DNA of 60,819 nt, taken from Ruminiclostridium sp. (GTDB lineage: Bacteria > Bacillota > Clostridia > Oscillospirales > Oscillospiraceae). The notes beneath the pieces were generated by a model. That model was not told the DNA's origin. It saw nothing but the letters and a program-made list of their open reading frames with translations, and did no database searches. A program made the translations under genes and the position numbers. Position 1 is the stretch's first letter, and each line of letters opens with the position of its first letter. Shown here piece by piece: positions 15,139 through 24,959 of the stretch. The DNA is taken from the NCBI GenBank assembly GCA_017435425.1, contig JAFSFC010000042.1, positions 1-60,819 of the forward strand, read 5' to 3'.

Positions 15139-16413
15139 ATGAAGATTTTAGTTGTGGGCGGCGGCGGCCGTGAGCACGCCATCATCAAAGCCCTGAAAAA
15201 GAGCCCCCGGGTCACCGAGATCTTTGCAGCCCCCGGCAACGGCGGCATCGCTGCTGACGCCGTCTGCACCGGCATCGGCGCCAAGGACCTGGAAGGCTTC
15301 ACCAAGTTTGCCCAGGAGAATGCCATCGACTTTGCCGTGGTGGCCCCCGACGATCCCCTGGTCCTGGGCGCTGTGGATATGCTGGAGGCCGTGGGCATCC
15401 CCTGCTTCGGCCCCAACAAGGCTGCCGCCATTCTGGAGGGCAGCAAGGTCTTCTCCAAGGACCTGATGAAGAAGTACAACATCCCCACTGCCGAGTATAA
15501 TGTCTTCGATGACATGGAAGAGGCCCTGAAGTATCTGCAGACCGCTCCCATCCCCACCGTGGTCAAGGCCGACGGCCTGGCTCTGGGCAAGGGCGTCACT
15601 GTGGCTATGACCCGGGAAGAGGCCGTGGCAGCCGTCAAGGAATGCATGGAAGACAAGGTCTTCGGCGAGAGCGGCAGCCACATTGTCATTGAGGAGTTCC
15701 TCACCGGTCCCGAGGTCTCCGTCCTGTCCTTCACCGACGGCAACGTGGTCATCCCCATGGTCTCCTCCATGGACCACAAGCGTGTGGGTGACGGGGACGT
15801 GGGCCCCAACACCGGCGGTATGGGTACCGTGGCTCCCAACCCCTACTACACCGAGGCCGTGGCCAAGGAGTGCATGGAGACCATCTTCCTGCCCACCATG
15901 AAGGCCATGAACGCCGAGGGCCGCACCTTCAAGGGCTGCCTGTACTTCGGCCTGATGCTCACCGAGAAGGGCCCCAAGGTCATCGAGTACAACTGCCGCT
16001 TCGGTGATCCTGAGACCCAGGTGGTCCTGCCCCTGCTGGAGAGCGACCTGCTCACCGTCATGGAGGCAACTGCCCAGGGCAAGCTGGCTGAGACCGAGGT
16101 AAAGTTTGCTGACAAGCACGCCTGCTGCGTGGTCCTGGCCTCCAACGGCTACCCCAAGGCATACCAGAGCGGCTACCCCATCACCATCCCTGCTGACCTG
16201 GATGCAGAGGTCTATGTGGCCGGTGCCAAGCTGGACGGCGATGTCCTGAAGACCTCCGGCGGCCGTGTTCTGGGCGTCACCGCCATCGGCGACACCCTGG
16301 AAGAGGCCATCGAAAAGGCTTACGCCCAGGCCGCCAACGTGACATTTGAAAACGCTTACTGCCGCAGAGACATCGGCGCACGGGCTCTGCGGGCAAAGGA
16401 AGAGGTAAAGTAA
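15139..16413 (+). CDS. purD: Phosphoribosylamine-glycine ligase (PurD)
   Basis: A 424-residue ATP-grasp ligase making GAR. The start MKILVVGGGGREHAI is 16 nt after the previous stop, behind AAGAGGAGAG; a longer in-frame reading from 14992 runs inside the transformylase gene and is rejected. Typical features are the N-terminal Rossmann-like loop GGGGREHA, PTVVKADGLALGKGVT (ATP-grasp), EEFLTGPEVSVL, HKRVGDGDVGPNTGGMGT and EYNCRFGDPETQ. The stop is 2 nt before the purL start, so coupling is likely. Confidence 0.96.
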   Translation: MKILVVGGGGREHAIIKALKKSPRVTEIFAAPGNGGIAADAVCTGIGAKDLEGFTKFAQENAIDFAVVAPDDPLVLGAVDMLEAVGIPCFGPNKAAAILEGSKVFSKDLMKKYNIPTAEYNVFDDMEEALKYLQTAPIPTVVKADGLALGKGVTVAMTREEAVAAVKECMEDKVFGESGSHIVIEEFLTGPEVSVLSFTDGNVVIPMVSSMDHKRVGDGDVGPNTGGMGTVAPNPYYTEAVAKECMETIFLPTMKAMNAEGRTFKGCLYFGLMLTEKGPKVIEYNCRFGDPETQVVLPLLESDLLTVMEATAQGKLAETEVKFADKHACCVVLASNGYPKAYQSGYPITIPADLDAEVYVAGAKLDGDVLKTSGGRVLGVTAIGDTLEEAIEKAYAQAANVTFENAYCRRDIGARALRAKEEVK

Positions 16414-16415
16414 AC

Positions 16416-19400
16416 ATGGTATATCGGGTATATGTAGAAAAGCGCCCCGGCCTGACCGCCGAGGCTGACGCCCTCCTGGGCGATATCCGCACCCTCCTCC
16501 GGATCGAATCCCTGGAGAGCCTGCGGCTGTTCAACCGGTATGATGTGGAAAACATCACCCCGGAGCTGTTCGATTACAGCGTCAAGACCATCCTGTCCGA
16601 GCCCCAGCTGGACCTGGTCACCGACACCCTGCCTGAGGGCGGCATCATCTTTGCTGTGGAGTACCTGCCCGGTCAGTTCGACCAGCGTGCAGACTCCGCC
16701 GCCCAGTGCATCCAGATCCTGTCCCAGGGCGACCGTCCTCTGGTCCGCTCCGCCCGTGTCTATCAGCTGGTTGGCAACCTGACCGGCGACGAAGTGGCAG
16801 CCATCAAGAAGTACCTCATTAACCCCGTGGAATCCCGCGAGGCCTCCCTGGAGCCCTTCGAGACCCTGGTGATGACCTATGAGATCCCCGAGTCCGTGGC
16901 CACCCTGGAGGGCTTCCGTGACCTGGACGAGGATGGTCTGGCAGCCATGGTGGCAGACTATGGTCTGGCCATGGACCTGGACGACCTGCGCTTCTGCCGT
17001 GACTACTTCCGCACCGAGGACCGTGACCCCACCATGACCGAGCTGAAGGTCATCGACACCTACTGGTCCGACCACTGCCGTCACACCACCTTCCTGACCA
17101 CCATCGACGCTGTGGAGTTCGCCAGCCCCATCCTCCAGCAGACCTGGGATGAGTACCTGGCCATGCGCAAGCGCCTGAACCGCACCAAGCCCATCAACCT
17201 CATGGACATTGGCACCCTGGTGGCCAAGTACCTGAAGAAGCAGGGCAAGATGCCTCGCCTGGACGAGTCCGAAGAGATCAACGCCTGCACCGTGAAGATC
17301 AAGGTGGACACCGACGACGGCAAGGAAGACTGGCTGCTCCTCTTCAAGAACGAGACCCACAACCACCCCACTGAGATCGAGCCCTTTGGCGGCGCAGCCA
17401 CCTGCGTGGGCGGCGCCATCCGTGACCCCCTGTCCGGCCGTTCTTATGTGTATTCCGCTATGCGCGTCACCGGCGCTGCCGACCCCCTGACTCCCATCGA
17501 GGAGACCATGGAGGGCAAGCTGCCCCAGCGCACCATCGTCACCAAGGCCGCCGCAGGCTACAGCTCCTACGGCAACCAGATCGGTCTGGCTACCGGCCAG
17601 GTGGACGAGCTCTATCACCCCGGCTATGCAGCCAAGCGCATGGAGATCGGCGCTGTCATCGCTGCCGCTCCCGCTGAGAACGTTCGCCGTGAGCGTCCCG
17701 CCCCCGGCGACGTGGTCATCCTTCTGGGCGGCCGCACCGGCCGTGACGGCTGCGGCGGCGCCACCGGCTCCTCCAAGTCCCACACCATGGAGTCCCTGGA
17801 GTCCTGCGGTGCTGAGGTCCAGAAGGGCAATGCACCCGAGGAGCGCAAGCTCCAGCGTCTGTTCCGCAACCCCGAGGCTTCCCGCCTGATCAAGCGCTGC
17901 AACGACTTCGGCGCAGGCGGCGTCTCCGTTGCCATCGGCGAGCTGGCCGAGGGCCTGGAGATCGACCTGAACACCGTGCCCAAGAAGTACGAGGGCCTGG
18001 ACGGCACCGAGCTGGCCATCTCCGAATCTCAGGAGAGAATGGCAGTTGTGGTCGAGGCCAAGGACGCTGCCCGCTTCATGGAGCTGGCCTCCACCGAGAA
18101 CCTGGAGTCCACCGTGGTGGCAAAGGTCACCGACAAGGGCCGCCTGACCATGACCTGGAACGGCAAGAACATCGTGGACATCGCCCGCTCCTTCCTGGAC
18201 ACCAACGGCGTGGAGAAGCACATTACCGCCATCACCGCACAGCCCGAGTCCATCCTGAAGGATCAGGTCACCGACTTTGCCAAGGGCTACCTGGATCTGG
18301 CACAGGACCTGAACGTCTGCTCCAAGCGGGGTCTGTCCGAGCGCTTCGACTCTACCATTGGCAGCGGCACCGTCCTGATGCCCTTCGGCGGCAAGTATCA
18401 GCTGACCCCCACCCAGGCCATGGTCAACAAGATCTCCGTGGAGAAGAAGGACACCGATACCTGCTCCCTGATGTCCTGGGGCTACAACCCCTATGTCACC
18501 GAGAAGAGCCCCTATCACGGCGCTTACCTGGCCGTCATCGAGTCCGTGGCCAAGCTGGTGGCAACCGGCGCTGACCTGAAGGACACCTACCTGAGCTTCC
18601 AGGAGTACTTCCAGAAGCTGGGCAAGGATGCCAAGCGCTGGGGTCAGCCTCTGGCCGCTCTGCTGGGTGCCTTCCGTGCCCAGAAGGAGCTGGAGATCGC
18701 AGCCATTGGCGGCAAGGACTCCATGTCCGGCAGCTTCGAGCAGCTGGATGTTCCCCCCACCCTGGTCTCCTTTGCGGTCACCACTGATAAGATCAAGAAC
18801 ATCGTCTCCCCCGAGTTCAAGGAAGTGGGCAACTCCGTTGTCTGGCTGGTCCCCGACTACGGCCCCGACGGCCTGCCCACCGCAAACTCCCTGAAGGAGA
18901 CCTTCAAGACCGTCAACAAGCTCATGAAGAAGGGCAAGGTCAAGGCAGCATACACCCCCGGCTTCGGCGGCGTGGCAGAGGCTGTCCTGAAGATGTCCCT
19001 GGGCAACGGCATCGGCCTGAAGTTCGATGACGGCTGCACCCTGGATGAGCTGTTTGCCTACTCCTACGGCTCCTTCGTCCTGGAGCTCACCGACACCAAG
19101 GATAAGGTCGGCCTGCCTCTGGGTGTCACCGTTGCCGACGGCAGCCTGACCTGGAGAGAGCAGACCGTCTCTGCAGAGGACCTGCTGAACGCCTACGAGG
19201 GCAAGCTGGAGCCCATCTACGCCTGCAACATCACCCAGGGCGAGAAGGAGATCCCCACCCTGACCTACGAGTCCGACAGCTGGAAGAAGCCTCTCATCAA
19301 GTCTGCCAAGCCCCACGTCCTGATTCCCGTCTTCCCCGGCACCAACTGCGAGTATGACGCCGCCAAGGCCATGCGCAATGCCGGTGCTGAGCCCGAGATC

Positions 19401-20105
19401 GTGGTCATCAAGAACCAGAGCGCAGCGGACATCGCCGCTTCCATGGACCTCATTGCCAAGAAGCTGGGTGAGTCCCAGATCGTCTTCATCCCCGGCGGAT
19501 TCTCCGGCGGCGACGAGCCCGACGGCTCCGCCAAGTTCATCACCTCCTTCTTCCGTGCCGGTAAGATCAAGGATCAGGTCCATGAGCTGCTGAAGAACCG
19601 TGACGGCCTGATGCTGGGCGTCTGCAACGGCTTCCAGGCCCTCATCAAGCTGGGTCTGGTGCCCTACGGCGAGATCATCGACACCGATGAGAACTGCCCC
19701 ACCCTGACCTTCAACACCATCGGCCGTCACCAGTCCCGTCTGGTCCAGACCCGTGTGGCCTCCAACAAGTCTCCCTGGCTCATGAACACCAAGCCCGGCG
19801 AGATCCACACCGTGCCCATCTCCCACGGTGAGGGCCGCTTCCTGGCCTCCGAAGAGCTGATCCAGCAGCTGGCAGCCAACGGCCAGATCGCCACCCAGTA
19901 CGTGGACCTGGCAGGTAACCCCACCGCAGACATCCGCTTCAACCCCAACAACTCTGCCTACGCCGTGGAAGGCATCACCTCTCCCGACGGCCGAGTGTTC
20001 GGTAAGATGGGCCACACCGAGCGTACCGGTGCCGGTCTGTATATCAACGTCCCCGGCGAGTACGACATGAAGATCTTCCGTTCCGCCGTTGAGTACTTCA
20101 AGTAA
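16416..20105 (+). CDS. purL: Phosphoribosylformylglycinamidine synthase, single-chain (PurL)
   Basis: At 1229 residues this is a fused FGAM synthase of the Clostridia/Bacteroides type rather than the PurS/PurL/PurQ complex. Order of domains: PurS-like N-terminus; linker ending [13 protein letters not shown]; first synthetase half with [20 protein letters not shown]; structural nucleotide-site half with [11 protein letters not shown] and GGKDSMSG; and the glutaminase domain starting [16 protein letters not shown] near residue 968. The glutaminase nucleophile is Cys1070 in [11 protein letters not shown], with SHGEGRF holding the His/Glu partners. The reaction is FGAR + Gln + ATP to FGAM. It is 20 nt before guaB. 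Confidence 0.96.
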   Translation: MVYRVYVEKRPGLTAEADALLGDIRTLLRIESLESLRLFNRYDVENITPELFDYSVKTILSEPQLDLVTDTLPEGGIIFAVEYLPGQFDQRADSAAQCIQILSQGDRPLVRSARVYQLVGNLTGDEVAAIKKYLINPVESREASLEPFETLVMTYEIPESVATLEGFRDLDEDGLAAMVADYGLAMDLDDLRFCRDYFRTEDRDPTMTELKVIDTYWSDHCRHTTFLTTIDAVEFASPILQQTWDEYLAMRKRLNRTKPINLMDIGTLVAKYLKKQGKMPRLDESEEINACTVKIKVDTDDGKEDWLLLFKNETHNHPTEIEPFGGAATCVGGAIRDPLSGRSYVYSAMRVTGAADPLTPIEETMEGKLPQRTIVTKAAAGYSSYGNQIGLATGQVDELYHPGYAAKRMEIGAVIAAAPAENVRRERPAPGDVVILLGGRTGRDGCGGATGSSKSHTMESLESCGAEVQKGNAPEERKLQRLFRNPEASRLIKRCNDFGAGGVSVAIGELAEGLEIDLNTVPKKYEGLDGTELAISESQERMAVVVEAKDAARFMELASTENLESTVVAKVTDKGRLTMTWNGKNIVDIARSFLDTNGVEKHITAITAQPESILKDQVTDFAKGYLDLAQDLNVCSKRGLSERFDSTIGSGTVLMPFGGKYQLTPTQAMVNKISVEKKDTDTCSLMSWGYNPYVTEKSPYHGAYLAVIESVAKLVATGADLKDTYLSFQEYFQKLGKDAKRWGQPLAALLGAFRAQKELEIAAIGGKDSMSGSFEQLDVPPTLVSFAVTTDKIKNIVSPEFKEVGNSVVWLVPDYGPDGLPTANSLKETFKTVNKLMKKGKVKAAYTPGFGGVAEAVLKMSLGNGIGLKFDDGCTLDELFAYSYGSFVLELTDTKDKVGLPLGVTVADGSLTWREQTVSAEDLLNAYEGKLEPIYACNITQGEKEIPTLTYESDSWKKPLIKSAKPHVLIPVFPGTNCEYDAAKAMRNAGAEPEIVVIKNQSAADIAASMDLIAKKLGESQIVFIPGGFSGGDEPDGSAKFITSFFRAGKIKDQVHELLKNRDGLMLGVCNGFQALIKLGLVPYGEIIDTDENCPTLTFNTIGRHQSRLVQTRVASNKSPWLMNTKPGEIHTVPISHGEGRFLASEELIQQLAANGQIATQYVDLAGNPTADIRFNPNNSAYAVEGITSPDGRVFGKMGHTERTGAGLYINVPGEYDMKIFRSAVEYFK

Positions 20106-20125
20106 GAAAGGAGAAGGTGTTTCCT

Positions 20126-21631
20126 ATGGCTTTCTATTATTCTGAACCCTCCCATACCTTTAGTGAGTATCTGCTGGTCCCCGGCTTCACTTCCGAGGAG
20201 TGCATCCCTGACAATGTCTCCCTGAAGACCCCTCTGGTCAAGTACCGCAAGGGTGAGGAGGAGTGCCCCATCAGCCTGAACATCCCCATGGTCTCCGCCA
20301 TCATGCAGGCAGTCTCCAACGACACCCTGGCTGTGGCCCTGGCCAAGGAGGGCGGCCTGTCCTTCATCTTCGGATCTCAGTCCATTGAGAGCGAGGCTGC
20401 CATGGTCCGCCGTGTCAAGAGCAGCAAGGCTGGCTTCGTGGTCAGTGCCTCCAACCTGACTCCTGATGACACCCTGGGCGACGTTCTGTCCCTGAAGCAG
20501 AAGAACGGCTTCTCCACCGTGGCCATCACCGAGGATGCCACCCCCAACGGCAAGCTCCTGGGCCTGGTCACCAGCCGTGACTACCGCATCACCCGTATGA
20601 CTCCCGATATCCCCGTCCGTGAGTTCATGACCCCCCGTGAGCAGCTGATCACCGCTCCCGCTTCCACTACCCTGAAGGAAGCCAACGACATCATCTGGGC
20701 CAACAAGCTGAACGCTCTGCCCATCGTGGACGACAACGACCACCTGATGTACTTCGTCTTCCGTAAGGACTACGCCGAGCATAAGGAGAACCCCCTGGCT
20801 CTGCAGGATGCCGACAAGCGCTACCTGGTTGGCGCAGGCATCAACTCCAAGGACTATGAGCAGCGTGTTCCCGCTCTGGTTGAGGCTGGTGCAGACGTGC
20901 TGTGCATCGACTCCTCCGAGGGTTACTCCGTCTGGCAGAAGAAGACCATCGACTTCGTCCGTGAGCGTTACGGCGACACCGTGAAGATCGGCGCCGGCAA
21001 CGTGGTGGACCGGGAGGGCTTCCGCTACCTGGCAGAGGCCGGCGCTGACTTTGTCAAGGTCGGCATCGGTGGCGGCTCCATCTGCATCACCCGTGAGACC
21101 AAGGGTATCGGCCGCGGCCAGGCCACTGCCCTGATCGAGGTTGCTGCAGCCCGTGACGAGTACTTTGAGGAGACCGGTGTTTACGTGCCCATCTGCTCCG
21201 ATGGCGGTATCGTCTTCGACTTCCACATGACCCTGGCTCTGGCCATGGGTGCTGACTTCCTGATGCTGGGCCGTTACTTTGCCCGCTTCGACGAATCCCC
21301 CACCCAGAAGCTGATGGTCAACGGTGCTTACGTGAAGGAGTACTGGGGCGAGGGTTCCAACCGTGCCCGCAACTGGCAGCGTTATGACCTGGGCGGCAAG
21401 TCCGATCTGGCCTTCGAGGAAGGCGTGGACTCCTACGTTTCCTACGCAGGTTCCCTCCACGACAACGTGGCAAAGACCCTGTACAAGGTCAAGTCCACCA
21501 TGTGCAACTGCGGTGTCATCAACATTCCCGACCTGCAGAAGAACGCACGCCTGACCCTGGTGTCCCCCACCAGTATTGTTGAGGGCGGCGCCCACGACGT
21601 TACCCTGCGTTCCACCACCAACAACGTATAA
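20126..21631 (+). CDS. guaB: IMP dehydrogenase (GuaB)
   Basis: A 501-residue enzyme oxidising IMP to XMP, the first GMP-specific step. It has the N-terminal barrel segment ([17 protein letters not shown]), a tandem CBS insert around residues 95-215 ([17 protein letters not shown]), [15 protein letters not shown], and the catalytic loop [20 protein letters not shown] with nucleophile Cys320. The ATG at 20126 is preceded by AAAGGAGAAGG. Being last after purL, it ties the operon's IMP output to GMP; guaA is not in the window. Confidence 0.95.
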   Translation: MAFYYSEPSHTFSEYLLVPGFTSEECIPDNVSLKTPLVKYRKGEEECPISLNIPMVSAIMQAVSNDTLAVALAKEGGLSFIFGSQSIESEAAMVRRVKSSKAGFVVSASNLTPDDTLGDVLSLKQKNGFSTVAITEDATPNGKLLGLVTSRDYRITRMTPDIPVREFMTPREQLITAPASTTLKEANDIIWANKLNALPIVDDNDHLMYFVFRKDYAEHKENPLALQDADKRYLVGAGINSKDYEQRVPALVEAGADVLCIDSSEGYSVWQKKTIDFVRERYGDTVKIGAGNVVDREGFRYLAEAGADFVKVGIGGGSICITRETKGIGRGQATALIEVAAARDEYFEETGVYVPICSDGGIVFDFHMTLALAMGADFLMLGRYFARFDESPTQKLMVNGAYVKEYWGEGSNRARNWQRYDLGGKSDLAFEEGVDSYVSYAGSLHDNVAKTLYKVKSTMCNCGVINIPDLQKNARLTLVSPTSIVEGGAHDVTLRSTTNNV

Positions 21632-21656
21632 TTTAGTTTAACGGCATAAACTAATA

Positions 21657-21690
21657 GGGTCTCAGTTCGTAGAGAGCCGAACTGAGACCC
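21657..21690 (+). terminator. Stem-loop between guaB and fhs
   Basis: GGGTCTCAGTTCG (21657-21669) and CGAACTGAGACCC (21678-21690) form a perfect 13-bp stem. The tail TTCCC is a weak U-tract, so it may act as a leaky terminator or mRNA stabiliser. TAGTTTA/TAAACTA (21634-21653) is a second inverted repeat. A TATAAT at 21702-21707 could give fhs its own start, though no good -35 is present. Confidence 0.6.
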
Positions 21691-21728
21691 TTCCCATACC
21701 ATATAATATTATAAGGAGAGATGTTCCC

Positions 21729-23396
21729 ATGATGACTGATATCGAGATCGCCCAGAGCTGTGAAATGAAGCACATTCGCGAGATCGCCAAGACCGCAGGT
21801 GTGGATGAAAAGTATCTGGAGCAGTACGGCAACTACAAGGCAAAGATCGATTACAATATGTTCGAGGAAGTGGACCGTCCCGACGGCAAGCTGATCCTGG
21901 TCACCGCAATCACCCCCACCCCCGCCGGTGAGGGTAAGACCACCACCACCGTTGGTCTGGCAGACGGCCTGCGCAAGATCGGCAAGAACTCCGTGGTGGC
22001 TCTGCGTGAGCCCTCTCTGGGTCCTGTCTTCGGCGTCAAGGGCGGCGCAGCCGGCGGCGGCTATGCCCAGGTGGTCCCCATGGAGGACATCAACCTGCAC
22101 TTTACCGGTGACTTCCATGCCATCGGCGCAGCCAACAATCTGCTGGCCGCTATGCTGGACAACCACATCCAGCAGGGCAATGCACTGGGCATCGACGTGA
22201 AGAAGATCACCTGGAAGCGCTGCGTGGACATGAACGACCGTCAGCTGCGCAACGTGGTGGACGGCCTGGGCGGCCGTATGCAGGGTGTGCCCCGTGAGGA
22301 CGGCTTCGACATCACTGTGGCCTCTGAGGTCATGGCTGTCCTGTGCCTGTCTACCTCCATCACCGACCTGAAGGAGAGACTGGGCCGCATGGTGGTGGCT
22401 TATACCTATGATGACAAGCCCGTCACCGCCAACGACCTGAAGGCAGCCGGTGCTATGGCCGCTCTTCTGAAGGATGCGCTGAAACCCAACCTGGTCCAGA
22501 CCCTGGAAGGTACCCCCGCCTTCATCCACGGCGGCCCCTTTGCCAACATCGCTCACGGCTGCAACTCCATCATGGCAACCAAGGCCGCTCTGAAGATGGG
22601 CGACTATGCTGTCACTGAGGCTGGCTTCGGCGCTGACCTGGGCGCAGAGAAGTTCCTGGACATCAAGTGCCGCATGGCTGGCCTGAAGCCCAACGCTGTG
22701 GTCGTGGTGGCTACCGTCCGTGCTCTGAAGCACCACGGCGGCGTGGCCAAGGCTGACCTGGGCGTGGAGAACCTGGAGGCTCTGGAGAAGGGCCTGCCCA
22801 ACCTGCTGCGCCATGTGGAGAACATCACCACCGTCTTCAAGCTGCCCTGCGTGGTGGCCATCAACCGCTTCCCCCTGGACACCGAGGCTGAACTGGCTCT
22901 CATCGAGACCAAGTGCAAGGAGCTGGGTGTCAACGTGGCTCTGTCCGAAGTCTGGGGCAAGGGCGGCGAAGGCGGCAAGGCTCTGGCCGAGGAAGTGGTC
23001 CGTCTGTGCGAGCAGCCCAACGAGTTCCAGCACGTCTATGACCTGGACACCACCATCGAGGAAAAGCTGGAAGCCATCGTCACCAAGATTTACCATGGTG
23101 CCAAGGTGGAGCTGACTGCCAATGCCAAGAAGCAGGCCAAGCAGCTCACCGAGCTGGGCTATGGTAACTGCCCCATCTGCATGGCAAAGACCCAGTACAG
23201 CTTCTCTGACAACCAGTCCCTGCTGGGTGCCCCCGAAGGCTTCACCGTTACCGTCCGTAACCTGAAGATCTCTGCCGGTGCCGGTTTCATCGTTGCCCTC
23301 ACCGGCGACATCATGACCATGCCTGGTCTGCCTAAGGTTCCCTCCGCTGAGAAGATCGACGTGGACGAGAACGGCAAGATCACCGGCCTGTTCTAA
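21729..23396 (+). CDS. fhs: Formate-tetrahydrofolate ligase (10-formyl-THF synthetase)
   Basis: A 555-residue ATP-dependent enzyme that makes 10-formyl-THF from formate. The P-loop-like ATP site [15 protein letters not shown] is near residue 60, followed by [22 protein letters not shown] in part, FTGDFHAI and [10 protein letters not shown]; the C-terminal PGLP...A stretch ([13 protein letters not shown]) is conserved. It sits at the end of the purine locus and supplies the formyl donor for PurN and the AICAR transformylase, whose shortage the ZTP riboswitch reports. Whether it shares the long transcript or has its own start is open. Confidence 0.96.
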   Translation: MMTDIEIAQSCEMKHIREIAKTAGVDEKYLEQYGNYKAKIDYNMFEEVDRPDGKLILVTAITPTPAGEGKTTTTVGLADGLRKIGKNSVVALREPSLGPVFGVKGGAAGGGYAQVVPMEDINLHFTGDFHAIGAANNLLAAMLDNHIQQGNALGIDVKKITWKRCVDMNDRQLRNVVDGLGGRMQGVPREDGFDITVASEVMAVLCLSTSITDLKERLGRMVVAYTYDDKPVTANDLKAAGAMAALLKDALKPNLVQTLEGTPAFIHGGPFANIAHGCNSIMATKAALKMGDYAVTEAGFGADLGAEKFLDIKCRMAGLKPNAVVVVATVRALKHHGGVAKADLGVENLEALEKGLPNLLRHVENITTVFKLPCVVAINRFPLDTEAELALIETKCKELGVNVALSEVWGKGGEGGKALAEEVVRLCEQPNEFQHVYDLDTTIEEKLEAIVTKIYHGAKVELTANAKKQAKQLTELGYGNCPICMAKTQYSFSDNQSLLGAPEGFTVTVRNLKISAGAGFIVALTGDIMTMPGLPKVPSAEKIDVDENGKITGLF

Positions 23397-23402
23397 ACTT
23401 TT

Positions 23403-23444
23403 ACAAAAAGGACCCTGTTCCGAGAGGAACAGGGTCCTTTTTGT
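23403..23444 (+). terminator. fhs terminator
   Basis: ACAAAAAGGACCCTGTTCC (23403-23421) and its complement (23426-23444) form a 19-bp stem with a GAGA loop ending in a T-run. It ends the purine/one-carbon locus. Confidence 0.95.
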
Positions 23445-23453
23445 AGGAGCTTG

Positions 23454-23580
23454 CGGCCTGCTGCGCGCGCCCTTTGGGCACACTGGCAGGCCGAGAAGTG
23501 TTTTCCGGCACGCACATGTCGTGCCGGAAAACGAATCAACAAAACGAATCAACCTCTATTTCGTCGCTGTGGCGACGAAA
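23454..23580. other. Hairpin-rich intergenic stretch between convergent genes
   Basis: Three further inverted repeats follow the fhs terminator: CGGCCTGC/GCAGGCCG (23454-23493), GTTTTCCGGCACG with its complement around CACATGT (about 23500-23532), and TTTCGTCGC/GCGACGAAA (23559-23580). None has a clear U-tract on either strand. Folded DNA, a small RNA or remnants of a repeat are possible; no gene is visible. Confidence 0.5.
23528..23553. repeat. Exact 13-bp tandem duplication
   Basis: AAAACGAATCAAC occurs twice back to back (23528-23540 and 23541-23553) between two hairpins in the fhs-tmcAL gap. It may be a slippage duplication. Confidence 0.85.
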
Positions 23581-23608
23581 CTCTGCGAGGCCATTTTGCG
23601 CTCTGCTG

Positions 23609-24799
23609 TTAGATTCGAATTGGATTCTCTGTATACTCGTTTTTGCCGGGTTCCCGCTCAAAGAAGTACCGGCACAGGTCGTACATTCCGGTGGACCGGG
23701 CTTCCAGTTGGAAGATTCGGCGGGCTTCGGGGGGCAGCTTGTCGGCGTGGGCGGGCTTGACGATGACCGGCAGGGAAGCGGTAGATTTCATCTGCTTCAG
23801 CAGCTGCTGGCCCCGATTGGTGAAGCCCAGGACCCGCAGGTAGGGGAGGGAATCCGGTCGATCAGATTCGGTGAGTCCCAGGAAGGCCCACAGGACCATC
23901 CGGCGGATGCGGGCGTGGGTGTACCGCTTGGTCTTGGTCAGGTCATAGAGCTCCTCCAGAGTTCGGGCCTGCCGGGCGGCAGCATAGAGCCGGTCAGACA
24001 GTCCTTCGCCGCTGTCCGGGAGCTTTGCGTATTCCTCAGGCTCCATGGACCGGAGCTTGGCCAGGATGGCCCGCTCACACTCGGTCAGGAAGGCCGGGTC
24101 TGCCCGGACCTCGATCTCGTCCTCGGCCCGCATATAGGGGGTCACGGGGGAAGGGTCCCGCCGGGCAAAATGCGCCCGCAGATAAGAGGCGGATACATGG
24201 GACTGATCGCCGTCAGCGGCATCATCATGGGCGGCCCCCTCCCGGCGGATGGTGTAGGGCTCCATGGTGGAGCCCAGGTCCTTCATGGCACGGAGGTATT
24301 CAATGCCCAGGTTGTTGTTGGGGTGGCGAAGGCACTCGGCCTGTTCTCCGATGAGGTCAGCTGTGGCCTTGTGTCGGGCGGCAGGGAAGGAGAGACCCTT
24401 GTCCAGGTAGTGCCGCAGTCTCTTCTGCCAGGCGGGGGAGTCCAGACAATCCACCACGGCCTGAAGGGGGCCTACGTCACCGGCCTCGCTGCCGAAGCAA
24501 AGGGTGTCCACCAGGCCGGTGGCCTCCAGAACGGAAATGCCGCCCCGGGCGAAGGTCTCGGCGGAGGCAGCCGCCCAGAGAGTGGGGATCTCGATGACCA
24601 GGTCGGCCCCGCCGTGAAGGGCCATTTCTGCCCGGGCCCACTTGTCGGTGATGGCCACGTCTCCCCGCTGGACCCAGTTGCCGCTCATGGCGCATACGAT
24701 GGCGCAGTCCGGGCCAAAGGTCCGGCGGAGCTCCTCAAGCTGGTATCGATGGCCGCTGTGAAAAGGGTTGTATTCTGAAATGATTCCGATTGTGCGCAT
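23609..24799 (-). CDS. tmcAL: tRNA(Met) cytidine acetate ligase (TmcAL, YlbM family)
   Basis: A 396-residue nucleotidyltransferase-fold enzyme that acetylates the wobble cytidine of elongator tRNA-Met from acetate and ATP. It begins MRTIGIISEYNPFHSGH, with the HxGH-like loop FHSGHRYQ, followed by VCAMSGNWVQRGD, which are the classical YlbM signatures. The ATG at 24799 follows GGAGGA; a TTG two codons upstream is possible but less likely. It is divergent from ackA: both act on acetate, and the shared intergenic region may be more than chance. The C-terminus is helical. Confidence 0.9.
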   Translation of the reverse strand: MRTIGIISEYNPFHSGHRYQLEELRRTFGPDCAIVCAMSGNWVQRGDVAITDKWARAEMALHGGADLVIEIPTLWAAASAETFARGGISVLEATGLVDTLCFGSEAGDVGPLQAVVDCLDSPAWQKRLRHYLDKGLSFPAARHKATADLIGEQAECLRHPNNNLGIEYLRAMKDLGSTMEPYTIRREGAAHDDAADGDQSHVSASYLRAHFARRDPSPVTPYMRAEDEIEVRADPAFLTECERAILAKLRSMEPEEYAKLPDSGEGLSDRLYAAARQARTLEELYDLTKTKRYTHARIRRMVLWAFLGLTESDRPDSLPYLRVLGFTNRGQQLLKQMKSTASLPVIVKPAHADKLPPEARRIFQLEARSTGMYDLCRYFFEREPGKNEYTENPIRI

Positions 24800-24846
24800 A
24801 ACCAAAGTCCTCCGGTGGAAAAATTAGAATTTTGGAAAAATAATAG

Positions 24847-24875
24847 TTGTCCTTTTGGCCGGAATGGGATAAAAT
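24847..24875 (+). promoter_or_regulatory. ackA promoter
   Basis: TTGTCC (24847-24852), 17-nt spacer, TAAAAT (24870-24875), followed by an 80-nt leader with GAAGGAGAG before the ATG. Confidence 0.7.
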
Positions 24876-24959
24876 ATAGGAGTATATGGATATAATACCC
24901 CGAAAGGGCCAAGCAATCAAGATATCTTTGTAACATACTAGAAGGAGAGTGTAATACCC

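Noticed and set aside
13233..15839. Long minus-strand open frame opposite the purine genes (868 codons)
   Set aside because: Same cause. No ribosome-binding site or known motif.
16356..20015. Very long open frame on the minus strand (over 1200 codons) opposite purL
   Set aside because: It is a mirror of the codon bias of purL: the translation is rich in His, Gly, Val and Gln with no domain. The plus strand encodes clear PurL motifs.
21657..21690. Attenuator or riboswitch before fhs
   Set aside because: Only a plain stem-loop with weak U-tract and no aptamer-like conserved blocks.
23500..23580. Terminator of tmcAL
   Set aside because: The hairpins have no T-run on the minus strand; they are listed as unassigned structure instead.
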